Shown here: one piece after another, positions 1-8,700 of the stretch
Layout of the letters: every line of letters starts with the position of its first letter
How positions within the stretch are numbered: the stretch's first letter is position 1
DNA from: Gemmatimonadota bacterium
Lineage (GTDB): Bacteria > Gemmatimonadota > Gemmatimonadetes > Palauibacterales > Palauibacteraceae
Direction of reading: 5' to 3'
Length of the DNA stretch: 34,200 nt
Assembly: GCA_029861425.1 (NCBI GenBank)
Contig: JAOTZH010000016.1
Location: 1 to 34,200, forward strand
Program-made: the position numbers and the translations under genes
Notes under the pieces: model-generated
Told to the model about the DNA's origin: nothing
The model's input: the letters and a program-made list of their open reading frames with translations, nothing else
Database searches by the model: none

Positions 1-497
<497 letters not shown>

Positions 498-617
498 GGC
501 CTGAAGGTCCGCGCGCCTCTGGCGGGACACAAGCTGGTGGCGCGCAGCTCCGCGCGCGCGGTCACCTCGGCGACCGGGGTGTTCACCCTATCCGTGACCG
601 AAGGGCGAGCGACCGGA

Positions 618-2714
618 TCAGTTCTCCCCGACGGACTCGCGCGCACGCGAGAGCACGTACGCCTGGATCTGTCGCACCTCGTCCGGGTTCAGCCGATCGT
701 CGAACGGCGGCATCCCGAGCGCGGCGCGTTGGCCGCCGAGCACGATGTCCTCGAACACGGCGTGCACGTCCGCCGTAGTGCGCCGCAGGTCGGGTGTGAT
801 CCCGCCGCTCGCGGCCGCCGCCCCGTGGCATCCCCAGCAGTTCAGGCCGTAGAGCTCTTCGCCCGCCTCGACGTCGGTCGCGGACGCCGCGAGCTCGAAG
901 GTCGGCGCCTCGATCGGGGGGAGCGGCGGCATGGGCTCGGGCAGCGTCGCCGCGCCGTCCAGCGCGAAGACAAGCAGACGACCCGGTCCGGTCGCGCCGT
1001 CACCGAGCCCCATATTGATCAAGACCTCCGGCCCGCCCCACCCTGCCATGACGGCGACATATTGCGTACCGTCGACCGCGTAAGTGACTGGTGCCGCGGC
1101 AATTCCGGTCTCGTGTTGAAAGCTCCACAACAGATGCCCATCGGTCGCCCGATACGCGCGAAGCTGTCCGTCGGCGCGGCCCTGGAAGACCAGGCCGGAC
1201 GCCGTCGAGAGGGTGCCGCCCGATAGCGGATTGGGATGCTCGACCCGCCACACCTCCTGCTGGCTGACCGGGTCCCAGGCGACCAGGCGGCCGACCATCG
1301 GCATCTCCTCGCCGACGGTCTCGCCGTCGTAGGTGAAGTTCGCGCCGATGTTTATCGTGCTCCGGTCGTACTCCCAATCCTCGTCGATCGCGTGCAGCAT
1401 CGAGTGCTCGTAGACGGGGAAATATACGTACCCCGTCTGCGGGCTGTACGACATCGGGTGCCAGTTGTGCGAGCCGTTCGGCCCGGGGGCGACGTGCATC
1501 GGCGTCTCCAGCGACCGGGCGGCCGGGTTCTCGATCGGCCGTCCGTCCTCGTCGATCCCCGTCGCCCAGTTCACGTCGGCGAACGCCTCGCCCGACAGGA
1601 ACTCGCCGGTCTCGCGGTCGATCACGTAGAAGAACCCGTTCTTGGGCGCCTGCATGATGACTTTCCGCTCGCGTCCGTCGATCTCGAGCTCGGCCAGCAT
1701 GAGCGGCTGCGTCGCAGTGTAGTCCCAGTTGTCCGCGGGCGTCGTCTGGTAGTGCCAGACGTACTCGCCGTCCGAGGCACGGACCGCGAGGATCGAGGAC
1801 AGATACAGGTTGTCCCCTCCCCCGGGGCTCCGGATCCGCTCGTACCACGGGGACCCGTTCCCGACCCCGATGTAGACGAGCCCGAGCTCCGGATCGTAGA
1901 CCATCGAGTCCCACGCCGTCCCGCCGCCGCCGGCCTGCCACCAGTCGCCGGACCAGGTCTTCGCCGCTTCTTCGAGCGCCGCCGTCTCCTGCCCGTCGGC
2001 CGGGTCGCCTGGCACGGTGTAGACCCGCCAGTCTTCCTCGCCGGTCTCGGCGTCGTACGCCGTCACGTATCCGCGCACGCCGTATTCGGCCCCGCCGTTC
2101 CCGATCAGGATCTTGCCGTCGGCGATCCGCGGCGCACCGGTCACTGCATAGGCCTCCCCCTCGGGCGTGGTCTGCGTCTCCCAGACCAGCTCGCCGGTCT
2201 CCGCCGCGACGGAGACCATGCGCCCATCGATCGTCCCGGCGTACACCTTGCCGCGGTAGAACGCGGGCCCGCGGTTCACCACGTCGCAGCACACATATCG
2301 CGCGTGCGCCCGGTTCACCTGGGGGTCGTAGGTCCACAGCTGCTCGCCCGTCGCGGCATCGAACGCGTGCATGATGCTCCACGAGCTCGTGACGAAGATC
2401 TTCCCGTCCACGACCAGCGGAGTTGCCTCGAGCCCGCGGATCGTCCCCATCGGAGCCCACCAGGCCAGGCCGAGCCGGCCGATGGTCGCCTCGTTGATCT
2501 GCGTGAGCGGGCTGTGACGCTGCTCCTTGTACGTACGCCCGTAGGTGAGCCAGTTCTCCTCGTCGGCGTCCGCGTTCGCGAGCCGGGCGTCGTCCACGGC
2601 ACCCGCACCACCGAGCATGTCGATGCCTCGATCGGAATCGCCGCATGCGAGGGTTCCGACAAGCGAGAAGACCAGGAACGCGGCAAGCGAACGTCGTGGA
2701 GCGAGGTGCATCAC
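618..2714 (-). CDS. PQQ-dependent (quinohemoprotein) alcohol dehydrogenase with C-terminal cytochrome c domain, predicted lipoprotein
   Basis: 698 aa. Lipobox-like N-terminus (LVFSLVGTLACGDS); PQQ propeller repeats (AYDAETGEEDWRVY, VIDRETGEFL); vicinal Cys pair RYVCCDVV; catalytic region TTPADNWDYTATQ; C-terminal CWGCH heme site. Confidence 0.93.
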   Translation of the reverse strand: MMHLAPRRSLAAFLVFSLVGTLACGDSDRGIDMLGGAGAVDDARLANADADEENWLTYGRTYKEQRHSPLTQINEATIGRLGLAWWAPMGTIRGLEATPLVVDGKIFVTSSWSIMHAFDAATGEQLWTYDPQVNRAHARYVCCDVVNRGPAFYRGKVYAGTIDGRMVSVAAETGELVWETQTTPEGEAYAVTGAPRIADGKILIGNGGAEYGVRGYVTAYDAETGEEDWRVYTVPGDPADGQETAALEEAAKTWSGDWWQAGGGGTAWDSMVYDPELGLVYIGVGNGSPWYERIRSPGGGDNLYLSSILAVRASDGEYVWHYQTTPADNWDYTATQPLMLAELEIDGRERKVIMQAPKNGFFYVIDRETGEFLSGEAFADVNWATGIDEDGRPIENPAARSLETPMHVAPGPNGSHNWHPMSYSPQTGYVYFPVYEHSMLHAIDEDWEYDRSTINIGANFTYDGETVGEEMPMVGRLVAWDPVSQQEVWRVEHPNPLSGGTLSTASGLVFQGRADGQLRAYRATDGHLLWSFQHETGIAAAPVTYAVDGTQYVAVMAGWGGPEVLINMGLGDGATGPGRLLVFALDGAATLPEPMPPLPPIEAPTFELAASATDVEAGEELYGLNCWGCHGAAAASGGITPDLRRTTADVHAVFEDIVLGGQRAALGMPPFDDRLNPDEVRQIQAYVLSRARESVGEN

Positions 2715-2797
2715 ATCCTCCGAGGTCGGAAGGCCGGTCGACCGCGACCGCCGGCGAGACGGGGCCGTCGCGGTCCGACACGGTTCTGATTCACTTC

Positions 2798-2830
2798 AGG
2801 TCGCTTCGACGCCTAAGGCGGGAGCGACCT
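2798..2830 (-). terminator. Candidate terminator hairpin downstream of the 2843..3574 gene
   Basis: AGGTCGC-ttcga-CGCC-taa-GGCG-gga-GCGACCT: 7-bp outer plus 4-bp inner stem. No U-tract. Confidence 0.45.
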
Positions 2831-2842
2831 CCCATGCGCGTG

Positions 2843-3574
2843 CTACCGAGGTGGCAGGTTCTGCCAGAGCTCGTCCTTGTGGGACTGGACGTACGCCCAC
2901 GCCGGGTTGTCGAGCGCGAGCGCCGAGAAGAACGCGGCCTCGATCTCATCCAGGTCGTCCCACTCGTCATACAGCATGGCGACCTTGGTGTTGAATCGTC
3001 CACCCGTGTTGTGCCCCTGCTGGACGTACCCCGAGAGAAGGCCCTGCTCGATCAGGCCGTCCATGATGGGAAAAACCTCCTCTTCCCAGACACGGGTCCA
3101 TGCGTCCAGATCGTTGAAGTTCACCTGCCAGTAGATCTCGTACAGGTACTGAGCGCCCCCGCCATCTCCGAGATTGAGGACCTCCAGGTTCCAGACCTCG
3201 TCCTCGTGCGCGTCGATGATCGCGCCGAGACGCTCGAACCCGGCGGGATGGCGTTCCTCCCAGCGACCGTTGTACGCCGCCCAGACCGCATCGAAGTCGG
3301 TGTCCGGATCCCCGATGAGACCCTCGCGGAGCGTGTACTCCCCCCCCGTGTGATGCATGCGGAAGTTGAAGCCGACGAGCATCCCTTCCTCGACGAGCTC
3401 GTCGAGGATCGGCACGCCCTGAGTCTCGTAGAGCTCCTGGTACTCGGGGATATTCCCATAGTTGACCATGTAGGTCGCGATGTAGATGCGATTGGGCGTC
3501 GGCCCTTCCTGAGCGACAATCGGGGCGGTCGCGGCGCCGAAGAGCAGGGCGAAAAACAGGACACGTCGAAGCAT
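2843..3574 (-). CDS. Secreted protein with two tandem copies of one domain (dimeric alpha/beta-barrel-like), function unknown
   Basis: Start at 3574 (MLRRVLFFALLFGAATAPIVAQEG signal peptide) preceded by AAGGAGG RBS. The 478-aa track ORF is an upstream over-extension into addA. Internal repeat: YIATYMVNYGNIPEYQELYETQGVPILDELVEEGMLVGFNFRMHHTGGEYT versus YEIYWQVNFNDLDAWTRVWEEEVFPIMDGLIEQGLLSGYVQQGHNTGGRFN. Confidence 0.8.
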   Translation of the reverse strand: MLRRVLFFALLFGAATAPIVAQEGPTPNRIYIATYMVNYGNIPEYQELYETQGVPILDELVEEGMLVGFNFRMHHTGGEYTLREGLIGDPDTDFDAVWAAYNGRWEERHPAGFERLGAIIDAHEDEVWNLEVLNLGDGGGAQYLYEIYWQVNFNDLDAWTRVWEEEVFPIMDGLIEQGLLSGYVQQGHNTGGRFNTKVAMLYDEWDDLDEIEAAFFSALALDNPAWAYVQSHKDELWQNLPPR

Positions 3575-3656
3575 TCGAGCCTCCTTATGCGGATGGTGTC
3601 TCGCCTGCCCTCCATCACGTATTCGAGAGCCCCGAGGGGTCGCCCGGGCCTCCCGG

Positions 3657-6600
3657 TCAGAGGGAGAGGACGCAGCCCCGCACGGGTTCGCCAGTCGCGG
3701 CCGAGAGCATCCGGGCGTACGTCGCGACCTGGTGTTCGTATTCCGGGCGCCAGGCGTCGGGATCGACGTCCGTCTTGTAGTCGACCACGGTCCATTCCGC
3801 TCGGCCGGCGTCGTCCACGAGGCGGTACGCAAGGTCCGCCACCCCTTCGTGCAGGGTTCCGTCGCCGGCCACGTCGAAGAGCGGGATCTCCCGGCGAACG
3901 TCCGCCGCCGCGTCCGCGGCCGAGCGAATGATCTCGTGCTCGAGCGCCCTACCGACGAGTGCGGCGGCAGCCACCGCCTCGATGCGCGGCGCACCCAGCC
4001 GTGCCGCTCGCGCGTCCACGACCGCGTGGATCCGGCCTTCGCCCGCGTCGAGGGCGATGACGGAGAGGACCTCGTGGACGAGCGCCCCGAACCGATTGCC
4101 GCGGGGGCGCTCCTCGGCCTCCGGCCTCGGGACGTCGATCCACTCGACGTCGGTTCCGTCCGGAAGGCGGTCGCCGTTCTCGACGGCTGCCTTCGCCAGC
4201 CGCTTCGTGGTCCGGACGTGGACCGCCGGCTCCGAGCCACTCGCGAGCCGGCTCGCTCGCGCGTGCTGCCACGCGTCATGCGCGGCGATCCCCTCCTCTA
4301 CGCTGAGCGTGGGCTGAGCCTCCTCGTCGACGTCGAGCAGTCGCTGCTGTCGCTCGGCGGTCGGCGCGGCCACATCGAGATCGAGGACGTTCGGGTCCCA
4401 CCAGACGACTTCGGTGCCACCGGCCGACGTGTGACGCCCCGGGGAGACCGATTCTCGCGGTGTCGGCATGTCGTCGCCGTCCCGGTCGAGGCGTTCGACG
4501 ACCGACTCGACACCGAAGGCGGGCGCTCCGAGGTCCTGGGCGCTCGGGTCGGTAAGGGGGCCACGTCGCTCGCCCGGCGGCGGGTAGATCGCCGGGTGCA
4601 GCGAGTCGAGCCACCACTCGGCGTCATCCCCGTGCAGGCCTGGCGCGGGAAAGCCCCCTTGCCCGTCGCGCCCGTCGCCGAGCGCCGGAACGACCAGGAG
4701 ATCGCGGGCCCGCGTCGCCGCCACATACGTGAGCCGGTCCGCCTCCGCCATGTCGCGCACCCGCTCGGCCTCGATGTTCTCGAGCAGGTCCAGCGGCGTC
4801 GAGTTGCACAACGACTCGGCCCAGAGACTCGCCTCGGGATCGACAAATCGGCTGGGCGTCTCGAAGGTCGCGTTGCACGTCATGTCCGCGAGAATGACGA
4901 CCGGGAACTCGAGCCCTTTCGCCTTGTGGACCGTCATCATGCGGACGCCCTCGGTGCCCTCCTCGACGATCGGCGCCTCCTCGGCCTGCCCCCGATCCGC
5001 CTCCTCCTCCATGCGATCCAGGAAGGAGCGGAACGATGGGGTGCCCGTTCGCTCGAAGGCACGCGCACGGTCGCCGACCCGCAGCACGTTGGCGAGCGCC
5101 TGTTCGCCGGTCGGCCAGATCGCGATGCCGGCGTGAGCGCGGACGGCCGCGAGCAGGCGTGTGATGGTGTCCGGCAATGAGCGGCGATTCCGGTTCCCGT
5201 GAAGCTCGCCGAGGATCCCGAGCGCCTCGGACACCGCGATCAGCTCAGGGGCCACACCGGCCGCTCGCATCGCCTCGATGTCTGGATGACGGCCGCAGGG
5301 CCTGAGGGGGTGGAGCGGCCCAACGTCGGAGGTGAAATGGAGAAGCGTCCCGTCGCCGAGCGAGAAGAGGGGGCCGCGCAGCGCCCCGTAGACGGATAGC
5401 CGGTCATCCGGCCACTCGATCGCGGTGAGCGCGTTGCGGACCGCGAGCACTTCCTCCCGGTCGAAGTACGACCGGCCGCCGACGAGCACGTGCGGGATCG
5501 CGCGCGCCTCGAGCTCGCGGACGTACGGCCGCGTGACGTCGGCGTTCCAGTTCCGGAGTCTCCGGAAGAGCAGGCAGATGTGCCGCGCCTTGATGGGGAC
5601 CAGCACGTCGGGATCCTCCCGCTCGGTGACCCGCCAGCCGGAGTCCCGCACGACCCAGTCGACGAACGCGCCGACCGCCTCGGGCAGAGAGTCGTCCACC
5701 GCCCGTTTGTAGATGCTCCCGAACTTCCCGTATGGCCTGGGCGCCGGAAGGGCGATGACGGCGGGTTGATCGCCCACGTCATCCCTGTACGGATCGAGAG
5801 GGACGTAGTCCGCCTGGCTCCCGTCCTCGCTTCCGATCATGCGACGAACGAACGAAGCGTTCACGGCGCGCTGGATGCGCGGTTGGCCGCGGAAGCTCGT
5901 CGTGAGGTGGACGACCCGGGCGCCGCCGGCTTCGAGACGGTCTCGCGTGCGCTCGTACATCGTCACGTCGGCGCGCCTGAACCGGTAGATCGACTGCTTC
6001 GGGTCGCCGACGAGGAAGAGCTTGCCCGGCACAGGCGCCACCATGGTGAAGTCGGTCTCGTCGGGATCGTCCGCACACAGGAGCATCGCGATTTCGACCT
6101 GCAGCGGATCGGTGTCCTGAAACTCGTCGATGAACACGTGCGAGAAGCGCCGCTGATAGTGGGCGCGCATGTCGTCGTTGTCGCGCAGAAGGTCGCGACA
6201 GCGAATCAACAGGTCGACGAAATCCAGCCGGCCCTGCCGACGCTTCAGCTCCTCGTAGCCGGCGATCACGGGTCGCAGCTCCTCGCGCAGCCGGGCCGCG
6301 AGATCCGCGTCGTGGGTGTCGAGGATCCCGAGCAACTCGGCGCGTGCCGCATCGCGCCTGGCGACCAGCTCTGCCTTGTCGATTCCTTGCCCGAAGTCCG
6401 GGGTGCGGCTGCCCTTCCAGTGCCACCCGACCCACTTGAGCCGCACGAGGCTTCTGAGCCAGGCCTCCACATGGTCGTGGTCGCGACCGTGTACGGCCTC
6501 GCGGAGCTCGAGCTCGCGCGCGCCCCGACGAAGGTTCTCCAGGTTCCGCGTGAAATAATCGTCCGGACGGGCCGCGCGCGGGGCGAAGTCGCCAAGCTCG

Positions 6601-7250
6601 CGGAGCACCTCGACGGCACGATCCAGATCGGCCTTGCGATCGAACTCCGGGCGGCGCCACGCCGCGCCGAAATCGCGGTGCTCGGCGAGCGTCCAGGCGG
6701 CGTCGCGGAGCTTCGCTCGCGGGCCACCGGAGTTACGCCCGAAATTTCGCCGGAGTGCCCGACGCACGCCCGGGGGCGGATCCGCGAGCACCTCCTGGAA
6801 CCAGGACTCGAACGCGGCATCGAGCAGCCGTCCGGCCTCGTCGTCGGCGGCGACCTGAAACGCCGGATCGACGCCCGCTTCGATCGGGCGCTCCTTCAGA
6901 AGGTCGGTACAGAATCCGTGAATCGTCCCGATGTGGGCGAGCTCGAGTTGCTCCAGGGCCCGCTCCAGGTGCGCGGCCTCCTCGCCCCCCGCCTCAGCGG
7001 CGCCGCGGGCGCTCTCGATCTCGGCCCGAAGGCGGAGCTTCATCTCGCCCGCGGCCTTCTCCGTGAAGGTGACGGCCACGATGTCCGCGAGCGTCCCCCG
7101 ACCGGTACGAATGACCGCCACGATCCGGCGCACCAGTTCCGTCGTCTTGCCGGTGCCGGCGGCCGCCTCGACGAACAGGGTCTCATCGAGGTCCCCGGCG
7201 ATCGCGGCCCGCTGCTCGGCGTCCGGCAGATGCGTGGCGTCGGGAATCAT
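3657..7250 (-). CDS. addA: UvrD/RecB-family helicase-nuclease, AddA-like subunit
   Basis: 1197 aa. Walker A EAAAGTGKT, DIVAVTFTEKAAGEMKLR, FIDEFQDTDPLQ, LVGDPKQSIYRFRRAD, TVHKAKGLEFPVV, VAATRARDLLVV, C-terminal nuclease motif WTVVDYKTD. Confidence 0.9.
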   Translation of the reverse strand: MIPDATHLPDAEQRAAIAGDLDETLFVEAAAGTGKTTELVRRIVAVIRTGRGTLADIVAVTFTEKAAGEMKLRLRAEIESARGAAEAGGEEAAHLERALEQLELAHIGTIHGFCTDLLKERPIEAGVDPAFQVAADDEAGRLLDAAFESWFQEVLADPPPGVRRALRRNFGRNSGGPRAKLRDAAWTLAEHRDFGAAWRRPEFDRKADLDRAVEVLRELGDFAPRAARPDDYFTRNLENLRRGARELELREAVHGRDHDHVEAWLRSLVRLKWVGWHWKGSRTPDFGQGIDKAELVARRDAARAELLGILDTHDADLAARLREELRPVIAGYEELKRRQGRLDFVDLLIRCRDLLRDNDDMRAHYQRRFSHVFIDEFQDTDPLQVEIAMLLCADDPDETDFTMVAPVPGKLFLVGDPKQSIYRFRRADVTMYERTRDRLEAGGARVVHLTTSFRGQPRIQRAVNASFVRRMIGSEDGSQADYVPLDPYRDDVGDQPAVIALPAPRPYGKFGSIYKRAVDDSLPEAVGAFVDWVVRDSGWRVTEREDPDVLVPIKARHICLLFRRLRNWNADVTRPYVRELEARAIPHVLVGGRSYFDREEVLAVRNALTAIEWPDDRLSVYGALRGPLFSLGDGTLLHFTSDVGPLHPLRPCGRHPDIEAMRAAGVAPELIAVSEALGILGELHGNRNRRSLPDTITRLLAAVRAHAGIAIWPTGEQALANVLRVGDRARAFERTGTPSFRSFLDRMEEEADRGQAEEAPIVEEGTEGVRMMTVHKAKGLEFPVVILADMTCNATFETPSRFVDPEASLWAESLCNSTPLDLLENIEAERVRDMAEADRLTYVAATRARDLLVVPALGDGRDGQGGFPAPGLHGDDAEWWLDSLHPAIYPPPGERRGPLTDPSAQDLGAPAFGVESVVERLDRDGDDMPTPRESVSPGRHTSAGGTEVVWWDPNVLDLDVAAPTAERQQRLLDVDEEAQPTLSVEEGIAAHDAWQHARASRLASGSEPAVHVRTTKRLAKAAVENGDRLPDGTDVEWIDVPRPEAEERPRGNRFGALVHEVLSVIALDAGEGRIHAVVDARAARLGAPRIEAVAAAALVGRALEHEIIRSAADAAADVRREIPLFDVAGDGTLHEGVADLAYRLVDDAGRAEWTVVDYKTDVDPDAWRPEYEHQVATYARMLSAATGEPVRGCVLSL

Positions 7251-7357
7251 CGCGCCGCCTCCGATGCTGTCGAGGGATTCGACACAGACCTAACGTGAGC
7301 TCCATGGACCCCGAACAGATCCGTCACCAGGAAGTCGCCCGGGAGCTCGCGCTCGCC

Positions 7358-8641
7358 ATGACCGCTGACCGCCCGGCCATCACCGCATGCCTGGCCTGTC
7401 TCGCTCTCGCCGTGGTCGCCCCAGCGGTCCAGGGCCAGCAGACGGACCCGCGGCTCATCGAGCTGCTCGAGACCAACCGCCACCCGGTCGCGATCACGAG
7501 CGGACGCCTGGCGGGCTCCGGTGGCGAGCTCCTCACCGGGGCCGGGCGGGCGTCCCGCTTCGTGCTGGTCGGCGAGGAGCACGGCATCGCCGAGATCCCG
7601 CTCTTCACGGCGGCCTGGTTCAGGAGCCTGGTTCCGTGGGGCTATCGCCACCTGGCCGTCGAGGTGGGACCCGACGCCGGAGTCCTTCTCGACTCTCTGG
7701 CCCGTGTCGGACCTCGCGCCCTGGCCGAGTTCCAGGAGGCTCGATCGCCGGGATTCCCGTTCTTCATCCTCGAATCCGAGTCCCGACTGCTCGTCGATGC
7801 GGTCTCCGAGCTGCCGGACGTCGACGACGTGATCTGGGGCATCGACTACGACATCCTCGGCGACCGCTATCTCTTCCCGGTCCTCGAAGCGGCCGCGCGG
7901 GACGACGATGCCCGGAAAGTCGTGGCGGAAGTCCGCGAGATGGCGGATGCCGGGCTCAGCCAGGTCATCGAGACCGGCAATCCGGGCGCGCTCCTTCTGT
8001 GGTCCGCGCCCGACGACCCGTTCATCCGGCTCCGCGAAGCGATCGATCCGGAGCCCGGATCCAGGGCCGACCGGGTGATCGAGACCATGCAGGAGACGGC
8101 CCGCATCAATCGTCTGTTCCTGTCCGGCCAGAACTGGGACTCCAATCACGCTCGGGCCGGGTGGCTCAAGCTCTCGATGTCTCGGCACCTCGACGCCGCT
8201 CGCACGCGAGGGGAGGCACACCCCCGCGCGCTCGTGAAGCTCGGGGCGAACCACGCCTACCGGGGTCTGAACCAGACGCGTCAGTACGATGTGGGCACCA
8301 TGCTCGCGCAGGTTGCCGAGGCCGAAGGCAGCGGCTCCTTCCATCTGCTCGTCGTCGGCGGTCCGGACACCCGGAGGTCTCAGTTCAATCCGATCGCTCT
8401 GTCGTACGAGACGGAGGCCGCGGGCATGCTGTCCGTCATCCTTCCGACTCAGGCGCTCGTGCTCCCCGATGCGTGGACGCTGTTCGACTTCCGCCCGTTC
8501 CGCGCGGCGATCCACGAACGGCGGGTGGACGTGACGCAGGAGCTCTTCGACCTGGTGTTCAACTTCGATGCGGTCCTCGTCATGACCGGCAGCACGCCGG
8601 CGCGGCCCTGGTTCGACCCCGGAGTGGCCCTCCGCCGCTAA
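7358..8641 (+). CDS. Secreted erythromycin-esterase-like / TraB-ChaN superfamily protein
   Basis: Signal peptide MTADRPAITACLACLALAVVAPAVQGQ; FVLVGEEHGIAEIPLFTAAWF resembles the EreA-type GE.(T/E)HG.AE motif; later HPRALVKLGANHAYRG. Track ORF opens at 7295, but 7358 gives a clean signal peptide. Confidence 0.6.
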   Translation: MTADRPAITACLACLALAVVAPAVQGQQTDPRLIELLETNRHPVAITSGRLAGSGGELLTGAGRASRFVLVGEEHGIAEIPLFTAAWFRSLVPWGYRHLAVEVGPDAGVLLDSLARVGPRALAEFQEARSPGFPFFILESESRLLVDAVSELPDVDDVIWGIDYDILGDRYLFPVLEAAARDDDARKVVAEVREMADAGLSQVIETGNPGALLLWSAPDDPFIRLREAIDPEPGSRADRVIETMQETARINRLFLSGQNWDSNHARAGWLKLSMSRHLDAARTRGEAHPRALVKLGANHAYRGLNQTRQYDVGTMLAQVAEAEGSGSFHLLVVGGPDTRRSQFNPIALSYETEAAGMLSVILPTQALVLPDAWTLFDFRPFRAAIHERRVDVTQELFDLVFNFDAVLVMTGSTPARPWFDPGVALRR

Positions 8642-8644
8642 CCG

Positions 8645-8671
8645 GCCCTCGACCGGGTCAGGCCCGAGGGC
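8645..8671. terminator. Candidate bidirectional terminator between convergent genes
   Basis: GCCCTCG-(13 nt)-CGAGGGC perfect 7-bp stem in the 59-bp gap between convergent stop codons. No T-tract. Confidence 0.35.
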
Positions 8672-8700
8672 GCGCCTCGACAGGACCGAGCTTCGAACGG

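Noticed and set aside
1236-2789. 517-aa plus-strand ORF opposite the PQQ dehydrogenase (and similar long antisense ORFs at 5490-7298, 9769-12129, 14065-15165, 20607-22700, 27320-29143, 31425-32498)
   Set aside because: High-GC shadow frames antisense to genes with clear domain motifs. None has a recognisable domain.
2785-2812. TTCAC/TTCAGG/TTCGA near-repeats upstream of the PQQ dehydrogenase
   Set aside because: Spacing and sequence are irregular and overlap a better-supported hairpin.
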